DNA from: a virus
IMG/VR virus record: IMGVR_UViG_3300010300_004141
Location: 1 to 24,764 of that record
Length of the DNA: 24,764 nucleotides
Reading direction: 5' to 3' (one strand)
Of this stretch, positions 17,751 to 24,764 are shown one piece after another (within the stretch, counting starts at the first letter, position 1; each line of letters opens with the position of its first letter). The position numbers were made by a program, and so were the translations under genes. Below the pieces are notes generated by a model that did no database searches, was not told the DNA's origin, and worked only from the letters and a program-made list of their open reading frames with translations.

Positions 17751-18459
17751 TTACAAACCCACCATCAACAATTATGTTTTGACCTGAGATGTATGAGTTC
17801 AGTTCGCTTGCTACAAATAAAACTGTTTTTGAAATCTCTTCTGGTTCTGCCATGCGGCCCATGGGAATGTTTTGTGATATTTCCTGCATTTTCTCTGAAC
17901 CAAGTACTTGCCGAGTTAAGTCAGTCAGTGTAAATCCGGGCGACACAGTGTTAACAAGTACATTAAATTGCGCTAATTCAGCCGCGGAGGCTAGTGTAAG
18001 ACCTCGTAAGCCAAACTTACTGGTAGAGTAGCAGGCGCGCTCAGCAATGCTGATAGAACCCCATATAGAGGATATATTCACTATTTTGCCGTAGCGTTGC
18101 TTAATCATGCTTGGAGCAACTGCCTGCTGCACAAGAAATGGGGCCGTTAAGTTAACTTTCATAATGTTGTTCCAATCCTCTCGTTCAACATCACAAAATG
18201 AATCAATCTTATTTATCCCAGCATTGTTTATGCAGACATCGTATGTTCGGTTTGAAATTTCTTCAATAAACCTATTTGTATTGTCGTCATCCAGAAAGTC
18301 TACCTGCATATATTCCACACCTGTGAAATCGACTTCAGGGCTTCGTCCAGTGATAGTAACATCCGCACCGAGTTCTAGCATATCTTTGGCAATCTGCCTA
18401 CCAATGCCTCTGGTTCCACCCGTGACAAGGACTTTTTTGTTTTCAAAATCAATCTTCAT
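17743..18459 (-). CDS. Short-chain dehydrogenase/reductase (classical SDR)
   Basis: A 238-aa classical SDR that would oxidise or reduce a hydroxyl/ketone with NAD(P). TGGTRGIG at residues 13-20 is the cofactor loop. NNAG at 78-81, S131 (ISSIWG), and Y144/K148 (CYSTSK) make the catalytic triad. NTVSPGFTLT and the closing YISGQNIIVDGG are FabG-like. FabG-like proteins are found in many pathways, so family membership does not fix the substrate. The gene starts 11 nt inside the upstream DUF115/GT42-like gene and overlaps the cyclase by 8 nt. The order SDR, cyclase, aminotransferase suggests oxidation of a ring hydroxyl to a ketone, followed by amination, but that is inference. Confidence 0.9.
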   Translation of the reverse strand: MKIDFENKKVLVTGGTRGIGRQIAKDMLELGADVTITGRSPEVDFTGVEYMQVDFLDDDNTNRFIEEISNRTYDVCINNAGINKIDSFCDVEREDWNNIMKVNLTAPFLVQQAVAPSMIKQRYGKIVNISSIWGSISIAERACYSTSKFGLRGLTLASAAELAQFNVLVNTVSPGFTLTDLTRQVLGSEKMQEISQNIPMGRMAEPEEISKTVLFVASELNSYISGQNIIVDGGFVNV

Positions 18460-19258
18460 TTTCTTCTCTTATGATTTCATCAAAAGGGATATATCTAAAC
18501 ACTGAGTTAAGAGGTGAACCGGGGGTAGCAGATATAACTTCTGGTGGAATAAGGCCGGCTTCGGAGAATGCTTCGTTTAGTAAACTGATTACTTTCTCCC
18601 ACGGCTCAGTAGTAATGTTTTCGCGAGAAGGCGGCCCATGAGTTCTGCTTTCATTAAATGACTCTACATCAAAATACTTTGGATGGAAGTGCGACAGGTC
18701 CTCTCCGGATTCTACGCTTTCTTTCCAATCAACATATTTTAGATCCACCCCAAGTAAGACAACTCTCTCATACCCCATTAAAACAGACATAGCTGTAGCA
18801 AATACTCCACAATTCCCATATGCCGCGGTATGAACTATGGTTTTGCCTTCCAAAATTGAAAATTTATTATTTTCTCTATTATTGAGGAACTCTAATTTTT
18901 CTTCAGTAAACACACTTGAAAGTCTTTCAACCACCATAACATTTGTTTTACAATCAAACGGAGGATCTTGATATTTGTCGAGGTTGGTAAGTCCAGTTTG
19001 GTAGTTGTTTGAAAAAATATATTTACTGATACTACATTTATCATTGTTTATCATATTTGGCTCAACATCGTCTGCAAACACGGTTTTAATAAGATTACGA
19101 TCAATCATTGCGTAATAAGTTGGATAAAACCCCCAGTCTTCATAAGCAATATATTGTCTATTCATACTAAAAGTGTCTTTGTCTTTCAGTAAGCTCATGT
19201 CAATTTGTTTTAAAGAGGGCCCAGATCCAATTATAAATATTGTTTTATTTTTCGACAT
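18449..19258 (-). CDS. DUF115/MptE-like or GT42-like putative glycosyltransferase
   Basis: The ATG at 19256-19258 gives 269 aa; it has GGAG at 19268-19271 (9-nt spacer). A longer reading begins at a TTG (19345) inside the cupin domain and is not supported. Visible: FIIGSGPSLKQIDMS at residues 8-22, NRQYIAYEDW (33-42), HTAAYGNCGVFATAMSVLMG (143-162) and YERVVLLGVDLKYVD (163-177), and a late PGSPLNSVFR (246-255). The GxGPSLKxID start and the LGYkeIYLsGID-like middle are shared by DUF115/MptE-like proteins and GT42 sialyltransferases such as Campylobacter Cst-II. GT42 has a catalytic His near the C-terminus; H189-H191 or H207 could fill this role. It directly follows the CMP-sugar synthetase-cupin gene (14-nt overlap). 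The fold is plausible; the donor is unknown. Confidence 0.72.
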   Translation of the reverse strand: MSKNKTIFIIGSGPSLKQIDMSLLKDKDTFSMNRQYIAYEDWGFYPTYYAMIDRNLIKTVFADDVEPNMINNDKCSISKYIFSNNYQTGLTNLDKYQDPPFDCKTNVMVVERLSSVFTEEKLEFLNNRENNKFSILEGKTIVHTAAYGNCGVFATAMSVLMGYERVVLLGVDLKYVDWKESVESGEDLSHFHPKYFDVESFNESRTHGPPSRENITTEPWEKVISLLNEAFSEAGLIPPEVISATPGSPLNSVFRYIPFDEIIREENED

Positions 19259-20384
19259 TTTCCATATCTCCATCTGGGTAAACATGTGCGACATCTTCCC
19301 TGCTGACCGCAAGCCTGATTGCAGGCTTGTCTCCGGTGGCTTCAATCCTATGAACCACTCCCTTCTGGATGAATACTATGTCATCTTTTTTGATTAATTT
19401 CTTTTCGCCGGCAATCTCCCAAATCCATTCTCCGTCAATAATAAACCACCATTCATTCCAATCTGGGTGGTAGTGGCGACGGTTTCCTTGTCCGGGCTGT
19501 TGGTGAATAATGGTAGCACTGTTGTTTTCGGTGTTGACTACTCTGTGGCTCCACGATGTGCTACTATCAAAAGACGCTCTGATATCGTTAACACTGACGA
19601 TCTCCTTATTCGCATCATGCAAGTTATTATTCATCACCCCATCCTTTGCTAAGATTGATGGAACATCAACTTCCGAGTGTTCCTCGCCATAGTATTGTGG
19701 TGCATACTGTTCAGAGGATAGTGAACGTGCAACAACTTCTGCTAGCTGGAAATCCTCTTCGTTATCAACGTCAACAATTGCAAAACCATCAAGTGTGTAA
19801 AATCCGATGTTTCCATCTCCACCATGGTATCCGCAATCATATTTACTCATATTGTTCATATAATTTTCAGTTCTCCAGCCCATCAATCCACACGCATAAG
19901 GTTGAATTGGTGTCAAGTCTTGCGAGGGAGGAGACAGTTTCTTTTGATCAAAGTTAATCGGACTACCGTTGTATACACATTCAATTTGCTGGTTTGTAAC
20001 AGATATAAGTGTATCTAGGTTGTCATCAATCATCTTTCTGGTGAAGCTTTCAATATCGTCTTTTGATATAAAAGGAGAGGTCGGTAGCAATTGAATAAGC
20101 ACATCGCAGTCAATATTGTTCATAAAGTCTGCTGTAAACTCATCGTTTGTTGCGCGATTCGTAGAAAGCGCATCTGGCCTTTTATAAAACTTTACTCCCT
20201 CTTCAAGCGCAATCTTGCCCAAGATGTCTGATTCAGAGTTAACGTAAATCTCATCAAAACAGTTTGCTGCTTTTGCTGCCCTGATAATATAGCTTATCAT
20301 TGGAACACCGTTTAGCAATCGAATATTCTTTTTTGGAATTCTAGTGCTGCCCATGCGAGCAGGAATCATTGCTACTGTCTTCAT
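19245..20384 (-). CDS. CMP-sugar synthetase fused to a cupin domain
   Basis: A 379-aa two-domain protein. Residues about 1-225 are a cytidylyltransferase of the NeuA/PseF type: IPARMGSTRIPKKNI at 7-21 is the CTP-binding start, QLLPTSPF at 98-105, and VDVDNEEDFQLAE (204-216) is close to the NeuA end motif. It would make a CMP-sugar from CTP and a 2-keto sugar acid such as a nonulosonate. Residues about 262-379 are a cupin: H304, H306 and E311 (RRHYHPDWNEWWF), then H345 (KGVVHRIE) form a likely metal site. The cupin could epimerise, isomerise or sense a sugar. No NeuB-type synthase is seen in the window, so the sugar is unknown. The ATG overlaps the GT29-like stop (ATGA, 20381-20384). Confidence 0.88.
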   Translation of the reverse strand: MKTVAMIPARMGSTRIPKKNIRLLNGVPMISYIIRAAKAANCFDEIYVNSESDILGKIALEEGVKFYKRPDALSTNRATNDEFTADFMNNIDCDVLIQLLPTSPFISKDDIESFTRKMIDDNLDTLISVTNQQIECVYNGSPINFDQKKLSPPSQDLTPIQPYACGLMGWRTENYMNNMSKYDCGYHGGDGNIGFYTLDGFAIVDVDNEEDFQLAEVVARSLSSEQYAPQYYGEEHSEVDVPSILAKDGVMNNNLHDANKEIVSVNDIRASFDSSTSWSHRVVNTENNSATIIHQQPGQGNRRHYHPDWNEWWFIIDGEWIWEIAGEKKLIKKDDIVFIQKGVVHRIEATGDKPAIRLAVSREDVAHVYPDGDMENVEK

Positions 20385-21256
20385 TTTCTCTTAATCAATC
20401 CTATTGTTTTTTTAAAGTTTTCTTCCAGATAATCATCTAATGTGAGTTTTCTGTCATAGTGAAAATAAACCATCTTGTGAAAATAATTTATTTGTGGAAC
20501 TTGTTGATGAATGTCAATCCGAAGATCTGCAAAATTGGGGATATTTTTTGATGCTTCGTTAAAATTACCATTTTTTAGAGCTTCCTCGTAATACTTCCCA
20601 TAATATACTTGCCCAAATGTGTTCATGTTGAAGAAGGTCATACCTGTAACGTATACTTCTTTTACATCATAGTTTAAAAGTGTTATGACACCCATCAGCC
20701 CAGTGTTGCAAGTAGTCCCCACTTCTTTGAATACTTTAAACAAATAACCATCACATACATTATGCCATGGTGTACCGGTTTCGTCAAGGAAATCGTTTAC
20801 TCTCTGAATATCCCACATGGATACCATCGGGCACACAATATATTTTAATGAGCGTGCGTAATCCATATTTTTGCGGAGTGCATTGATCTTGTTTATGTTG
20901 AGGCAGTTCATCAATATATCAGTCCGTTGACCGTAATCTTCCCAGTCTTCTTCGCGCATGTGGTATGCCTGATTAACTCTTACAACAAGATCATGAGAAT
21001 CAATATACTCTCCCATCTTCATTCCTTTCAAGTGAGGAGATGGGCAAACATAAGCGATTCTTTTGCCTTCGATTAATTTTGCTAACTGCTCATCCTTCAC
21101 GTAATCTCGGAATCCATCTACAAATGGTCCGCGTGAACCCAGGTCAGCCAATTGCAATTCTGGTCGTGGTGGAGATGAGCGCCATCGCGGCGCCTTCTTC
21201 GATAAAGGTATACCTATAATGGTCTTCTTCAATCCATTGTGCCATTCAGTTTTCAT
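20381..21256 (-). CDS. GT29 (sialyltransferase)-like glycosyltransferase
   Basis: A 291-aa protein with a sialylmotif L-like stretch at residues 66-98. RIAYVCPSPHLKG then MGEYIDSHDLVVRVNQAYH align with the CAVVGNSGxLxxS and IDSHDxVVRxNxA pattern of animal GT29 sialyltransferases. TTCNTGLMGVITLLN (181-195) and EVYVTGMTF resemble motif S. The motif-VS His/Glu is not clear; H250 or H260 could serve. GT29 enzymes use CMP-Neu5Ac-type donors. It overlaps the CMP-sugar synthetase by 4 nt and starts 3 nt after the dehydratase gene, so donor synthesis and transfer would be co-translated. GT29 is mostly eukaryotic, and relatives in bacteria and phages are few as far as I know. The family call is from motifs only. 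Confidence 0.75.
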   Translation of the reverse strand: MKTEWHNGLKKTIIGIPLSKKAPRWRSSPPRPELQLADLGSRGPFVDGFRDYVKDEQLAKLIEGKRIAYVCPSPHLKGMKMGEYIDSHDLVVRVNQAYHMREEDWEDYGQRTDILMNCLNINKINALRKNMDYARSLKYIVCPMVSMWDIQRVNDFLDETGTPWHNVCDGYLFKVFKEVGTTCNTGLMGVITLLNYDVKEVYVTGMTFFNMNTFGQVYYGKYYEEALKNGNFNEASKNIPNFADLRIDIHQQVPQINYFHKMVYFHYDRKLTLDDYLEENFKKTIGLIKRK

Positions 21257-21259
21257 TAT

Positions 21260-22210
21260 TCACCATATAAAATTATTTTTGTAATATTCTACGATGGACC
21301 TAATTTCATCATCAAAAACTTTTCTAGGAGACCACCCTAAGTTTCTCAATTTATCATCATTTAAAGCATATCGTACATCTTGTCCTTCACGAGAATATGA
21401 GAAATCGACATGTTCTTCCCATTTATAATCACTTTCATGATAACAGTCAATTACTTTTAATACTGTCTCAATATTTTTTTGTTCGAATCCACCGGCAACA
21501 TTATAGATCTCATTTACATTTCCGGAGTCTATAATAGCCATCACGGCTTCCGCAGTATCATCTGCATGAAGCCAATTTCTAACTGGAGTGCCCCCGTTGT
21601 GCAAGCGTATCTTTTTGTCTCTCATAAGGTTTTTAACAGACAGAGGTATAAGCTTTTCGGGATACTGTCCAATACCATAGTTATTCGTTGGTCGCAATAT
21701 GACGTATTCTAAGTCATAAGTCCTCGCCCAAGCAAGAACAAGCATGTCTGCCGCGGCTTTAGCGGCAGAGTAAGGGTTACTAGGATGAAGCAAATCTGTT
21801 TCCGTGTGCTCGCCTTCAACAATGTCTCCATATACCTCGTCGGTACTAAAATGGAAGAAAATTGGACGACGGTTACAATTAACGGGCTTATTTTTGATTA
21901 GATCGAGAAGGTTTTGTACGCCAACAATATTGCTGTTGATAAACTCTTTGCTATCAATAATACTGTTTCCAACATGAGATTCAGCGGCAGTGTTAATAAC
22001 ATAGTCACAGTCATATAGATGGTCTAGGTCTTTTATATCAACATTTAAATAATGAAAGTTGTCGTGAGCAAGAAACTCTTGTAACAAAGACCTGTTGGCG
22101 ACATATGTTTCCTTATCAATGCCGTAAACTTTCCAGCCGCGCTCAAGACACTTTCTAGTAACATACGAGCCTATAAAGCCTAGACATCCAGTCACATAAA
22201 CGAGTTTCAC
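21260..22210 (-). CDS. NDP-glucose 4,6-dehydratase (RfbB/RmlB-like)
   Basis: A 316-aa extended-SDR dehydratase that would form an NDP-4-keto-6-deoxyhexose. The NAD loop is GCLGFIG at residues 8-14. STDEVYGD (123-130) gives the catalytic T124, D125 and E126, and YSAAK gives Y148 and K152. LRPTNNYGIGQYPEKLIPL and GGTPVRNWLH are very close to RmlB. The start is GTG (22208-22210), not ATG, in a GTGA overlap with the preceding stop, and a strong GGGAG at 22218-22222 with a 7-nt spacer supports it. RmlB-like proteins act on dTDP-glucose; a CDP-glucose enzyme for the RfbH-type neighbour would be the same fold. The nucleotide specificity is not visible. Confidence 0.88.
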   Translation of the reverse strand: MKLVYVTGCLGFIGSYVTRKCLERGWKVYGIDKETYVANRSLLQEFLAHDNFHYLNVDIKDLDHLYDCDYVINTAAESHVGNSIIDSKEFINSNIVGVQNLLDLIKNKPVNCNRRPIFFHFSTDEVYGDIVEGEHTETDLLHPSNPYSAAKAAADMLVLAWARTYDLEYVILRPTNNYGIGQYPEKLIPLSVKNLMRDKKIRLHNGGTPVRNWLHADDTAEAVMAIIDSGNVNEIYNVAGGFEQKNIETVLKVIDCYHESDYKWEEHVDFSYSREGQDVRYALNDDKLRNLGWSPRKVFDDEIRSIVEYYKNNFIW

Positions 22211-23547
22211 TCAAAGTCTCCCAAAAAACCATCAACCGCTTCCTTGATATACTGAATCTTCTCGTCAGTCAGACCAGCATATGTCCCCAAGAAGAATGAG
22301 TTGGTTGTAACCAACTGAGCATTAGGGAATGTAACGTTCATGTCGCCATACTCCTCAGCCATGTGTATGTAACCGGGGTGAGCAAGAATGTTTCCAGAGA
22401 AATAAGATCTTGTTTGGATCTTGAAGCTTTCTAGGTGCTCAACAATATCGCTTCTGGAGAACGGTGCATCCTCTTTTACAGTCAGAAGAAAAGCAAACCA
22501 GCAAGGATCAGACTTTTCTGTTGCTTCTGGAATGTGAAAGAAACGCTCGTAAGGGGCGAATATTTGCTTCATCTTCTCCCAGTTAACCCTACGAGCACTA
22601 TCTAGCATCTCAAGCTTATCAAGCTGTTGCAGACCCATTGCAGCCTGTAAATCAAGCGGCTTGAGGTTATATCCAATTTCGTCAAAGACATAGCGATGAT
22701 CATACACGGCTTCCTTAAGCCCCGGCAACCAGTTCTTAAACCTGTTTCCGCATGCTGTCGCGCTTGTTACGTTTCCGGGCTTCTGCGTGTTGCAATAACA
22801 AGCACGACCCCAGTCACGAACACTAGCAAGAATAGTCTTTGTCCTCAAACTGTTTGTTGCGATAAAACCACCTTCACCCATCGTCATGTGGTGAGCAGGG
22901 AAGAAAGAGCAAGTAGACATATCGCCAAACGAACCAAGTTTCTTACCGTCGTAATAAGAACCAAGAGCATCACAGGCATCTTCTAAAAAGACAAGATCAT
23001 ACTTTTCAATAAGCGCCATCAAGCGGTCCATGTCTGGCGGGTTTCCAAGAACATGAGCAAACATAATTCCTCGGATGCTTGGGTCTGCCTCAAGGGCTTC
23101 CTCAACTTTGTCGAGGTCCAAGTTAACACTGGGCAACTCAACATCTACAAATACTGGAACCAAATTGTTTTGGATGATGGGGTTGATGGTTGTCGGAAAA
23201 CAAACAACTGGTGTAATGATTTTATCACCGTCTTTCAGTTGTTTCTTGAATCTATTGGACTTTGTAGCTGCAACCATAAGAAGGTTGGCGGAGCTTCCGG
23301 AGTTTGTGAGTGCTCCGTACAATTTTCCAAGCTTTGATGGAAACTTTTGCTCGAACTCACTTGCGTTCTTTCCAAAGATCATCCAACCGTCAAGCACTTG
23401 CCTAATAGCCGCAAGATATTCCTTATCGTCAAAGACCGGTCCAGAATAAGAAACCCAGTCTTGACCGGGTATCCACTTCTCGTTTTCTTGCTTCTCAGCA
23501 ACATACTCAGAAACTAAGTTTAGGATTTGCTCCAATTTTTCAGACAT
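22207..23547 (-). CDS. rfbH: RfbH-type NDP-4-keto-6-deoxyhexose 3-dehydrase (PMP, [2Fe-2S])
   Basis: A 446-aa DegT/DnrJ-fold protein, the length of RfbH/DdhC/E1. The PLP-Lys position carries His: SFFPAHHMTMGEGG at 214-227, with H219 at the Lys site, so it is a PMP-dependent dehydrase, not an aminotransferase. E1 binds [2Fe-2S] through a C-X57-C-X1-C-X7-C pattern. Here C192-X57-C250-X1-C252 fits exactly, and the fourth Cys is C266 (TACGNRF), with six extra residues in the loop. It removes the C3 hydroxyl of a 4-keto-6-deoxyhexose on the way to 3,6-dideoxyhexoses such as abequose or tyvelose, with an iron-sulfur reductase (RfbI/AscD). No reductase gene is visible. It overlaps both neighbours (28 nt and 4 nt). 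Confidence 0.9.
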   Translation of the reverse strand: MSEKLEQILNLVSEYVAEKQENEKWIPGQDWVSYSGPVFDDKEYLAAIRQVLDGWMIFGKNASEFEQKFPSKLGKLYGALTNSGSSANLLMVAATKSNRFKKQLKDGDKIITPVVCFPTTINPIIQNNLVPVFVDVELPSVNLDLDKVEEALEADPSIRGIMFAHVLGNPPDMDRLMALIEKYDLVFLEDACDALGSYYDGKKLGSFGDMSTCSFFPAHHMTMGEGGFIATNSLRTKTILASVRDWGRACYCNTQKPGNVTSATACGNRFKNWLPGLKEAVYDHRYVFDEIGYNLKPLDLQAAMGLQQLDKLEMLDSARRVNWEKMKQIFAPYERFFHIPEATEKSDPCWFAFLLTVKEDAPFSRSDIVEHLESFKIQTRSYFSGNILAHPGYIHMAEEYGDMNVTFPNAQLVTTNSFFLGTYAGLTDEKIQYIKEAVDGFLGDFE

Positions 23548-24368
23548 TCTTTTATACCCTTTTCTAGTCCAACGAGTTCGATATTTAATTCTTCCAGAAG
23601 AAAATTATCTCCGGTATAGGAATATGCAATCTCGTTAGACTTAATAATAACATCTTCGGTGTTATTTGTCAATCTTTTTATCATTGCAGCATGCTCGCTT
23701 AGTTTGTATTTTTCTCTGTAACACAGATTAAAGTCCGGTGACATTTCCCATATGTCGTGGTTTGCAATGATGTACTCGATAACACGACCGATATCCTGTG
23801 CGTAAAAATAGTCCATATACTTATCTTGGGTTATATTCGCGTTTATTCCCTTTGCAAAGTTTTCATAACATGTTTTAAACAACCTTTGTGGTTCTTCATG
23901 TACCCCAAAACATCCAAATAATCTTAAGTTATAGATATTGGTATCAAGTTCGTATATTCTTCTAGTTATTAAATTTTTTGATAAACCATACATGTCCACA
24001 GGATTTGATTTAAAAACATCTGTCTCTATAGAATTTTTGATATCAAACCTTCTATCAAATTCAGCACCAGAACCAAAATTAAACATTACTTGAAACTTGT
24101 TTGAGAATTTTGATAAATTATCAAACATTGCAATATTATCAAAAAAATTACTTGTGTTATCGAAATGCCCACGCTTTCCACCCTTAACAGCAGTGTGTAT
24201 AACAACATCTACGGTTACATTATCAAAAAAATCTTTTACATTCTCATAATCTGTAGGATCTAGCGTGCTTCTATCAGTGACCATCAAGGTGTATTGTTTT
24301 TTGTCCGAAAAATAGCGCACCATCTCTTTTGCAAGAAAACCCTTTCCTCCGGTGATTAAAACATTCAT
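23520..24368 (-). CDS. NAD-dependent epimerase/reductase (extended SDR)
   Basis: A 282-aa extended SDR. GGKGFLA at residues 7-13 is the NAD(P) loop, GSGAEFD (99-105) stands where the catalytic Ser/Thr lies, and MYGLSK gives Y127 and K131. Length is at the short end of the family. In 3,6-dideoxyhexose clusters, an SDR next to RfbH (RfbJ or RfbS) reduces the 4-keto group to abequose or paratose; the position directly before the RfbH-like gene fits that step. It could also be a C2 or C5 epimerase. The gene is markedly more AT-rich (about 30% GC in sampled lines) than the RfbH-like gene (about 50%), a hint of different origin. It overlaps the glycosyltransferase stop as ATGA and the RfbH-like gene by 28 nt. 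Confidence 0.82.
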   Translation of the reverse strand: MNVLITGGKGFLAKEMVRYFSDKKQYTLMVTDRSTLDPTDYENVKDFFDNVTVDVVIHTAVKGGKRGHFDNTSNFFDNIAMFDNLSKFSNKFQVMFNFGSGAEFDRRFDIKNSIETDVFKSNPVDMYGLSKNLITRRIYELDTNIYNLRLFGCFGVHEEPQRLFKTCYENFAKGINANITQDKYMDYFYAQDIGRVIEYIIANHDIWEMSPDFNLCYREKYKLSEHAAMIKRLTNNTEDVIIKSNEIAYSYTGDNFLLEELNIELVGLEKGIKECLKNWSKS

Positions 24369-24764
24369 ATTCCCATTATCTCTTCTAATACTCTGCTTAG
24401 TCTTATCTTTGAGTCATGTTCTTTCAAAAACCTTTCATGACCTGCTTTTGCTAGCTTCTCAGCTATTTGTGGTTTGTTTTGTAAGAAAGTAACTTTTTCT
24501 CTAAACTCTTCTGTTGTTTCGAACGTTATTATTTCTTTATCTATCTCAAAGTATTCTTCTATACCGGGGTGATATTCAGTAACAAGCAACCCAGCACCAG
24601 CGGTAGTTTCAAATATTCTTTGTTTCATTTGTGTTTTCAGTTCTGGATCATTGTAGTTTACTGATAGGTTGATTCCAAATTTTGTATTTGAAAATGCATG
24701 AAACATTTGTTCCTGAGTTAAGTTGTGTATGACTTGTATTTTTACTTTTGTTTTTTCAAGAAAC
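24365..24764 (-). CDS. CgeB-like glycosyltransferase, C-terminal part (5' end outside window)
   Basis: The frame is open to the right edge (FLEKTKVKIQVIHNLTQEQ before the first ATG at 24704-24706), so the ATG is likely internal and the true start is outside. At least 132 residues are seen. The end matches the GT-B 'glycosyl transferases group 1' of CgeB-like proteins: GINLSVNYNDPELKTQMKQ, RIFETTAGAGLLVTEYHPGI, then EIITFETTEEFREKVTFL and a closing SRVLEEIMG. This region binds the nucleotide of the NDP-sugar donor. The role would be to add a sugar to the surface glycan. It precedes the epimerase with an ATGA overlap and is the first gene of the operon visible here, not necessarily the first in it. 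Confidence 0.78.
   Translation of the reverse strand, partial: FLEKTKVKIQVIHNLTQEQMFHAFSNTKFGINLSVNYNDPELKTQMKQRIFETTAGAGLLVTEYHPGIEEYFEIDKEIITFETTEEFREKVTFLQNKPQIAEKLAKAGHERFLKEHDSKIRLSRVLEEIMGI

Noticed and set aside
19259-19345. Longer start (TTG at 19345) for the DUF115/GT42-like gene
   Set aside because: It lies in the cupin-coding part of the previous gene; the ATG at 19258 has a Shine-Dalgarno and directly precedes the GSGPSL motif.
1-24764. tRNA genes, CRISPR arrays, IS elements and integrase
   Set aside because: I saw none: no cloverleaf-like or repeat-spacer pattern, and no transposase or recombinase frame.

Overview
The window looks like part of the genome of a tailed, contractile (T4-like) bacteriophage. 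Every gene I can support lies on the minus strand, so the transcriptional order runs from high to low coordinates. Three genes carry T4-type signatures: a gp6-like baseplate wedge protein (cut by the left edge), a gp25-like wedge protein, and a gp55-like late sigma factor. The sugar enzymes are of the type used for lipopolysaccharide or capsule, so a Gram-negative host is likely. The style suggests a marine or other aquatic phage; that is inference, and no host gene identifies it. Genes are packed with 1-30 nt overlaps or very short gaps, and no gap exceeds 43 nt.

Region A (about 1-11,034) is virion and baseplate. In transcription order it holds a 440-aa hub-like protein with a DUF2272-type hydrolase-like domain, a 325-aa beta-rich spike-like protein, a giant 2269-aa structural protein of unknown role, gp25 and gp6. 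Region B (about 11,027-13,043) is a run of small genes around the late sigma factor: an 84-aa protein, a 68-aa protein, an FmdB-type zinc ribbon, a one-helix membrane protein that overlaps the sigma gene, the sigma factor, and a 99-aa protein.

Region C (about 13,012 to the right edge) is an 11.7-kb glycan-biosynthesis operon. It reads, in transcription order: a CgeB-like glycosyltransferase (cut by the edge), an NAD-dependent epimerase/reductase, an RfbH-type [2Fe-2S]/PMP 3-dehydrase with His in place of the PLP Lys, a 4,6-dehydratase (GTG start), a GT29 (sialyltransferase)-like protein, a CMP-sugar synthetase fused to a cupin, a DUF115/MptE-like or GT42-like protein, an SDR, a dehydroquinate-synthase-like sugar-phosphate cyclase, a class III aminotransferase, a GmhA-like SIS protein that seems to lack most metal ligands, GDP-L-fucose synthase and GDP-mannose 4,6-dehydratase.

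Read together, the cluster could make GDP-fucose (gmd and fcl, complete from GDP-mannose), a 3,6-dideoxyhexose (dehydratase, RfbH and reductase), and a CMP-activated sugar. Two candidate sialyltransferase-fold enzymes flank the CMP-sugar synthetase. The cyclase, aminotransferase, SDR and SIS genes sit as one overlapping block with no pathway I can name; an amino-cyclitol or other unusual amino sugar is the most interesting possibility. The likely purpose is remodelling of the host surface glycan (for example against superinfection) or decoration of the virion. The sequence alone does not decide between these.
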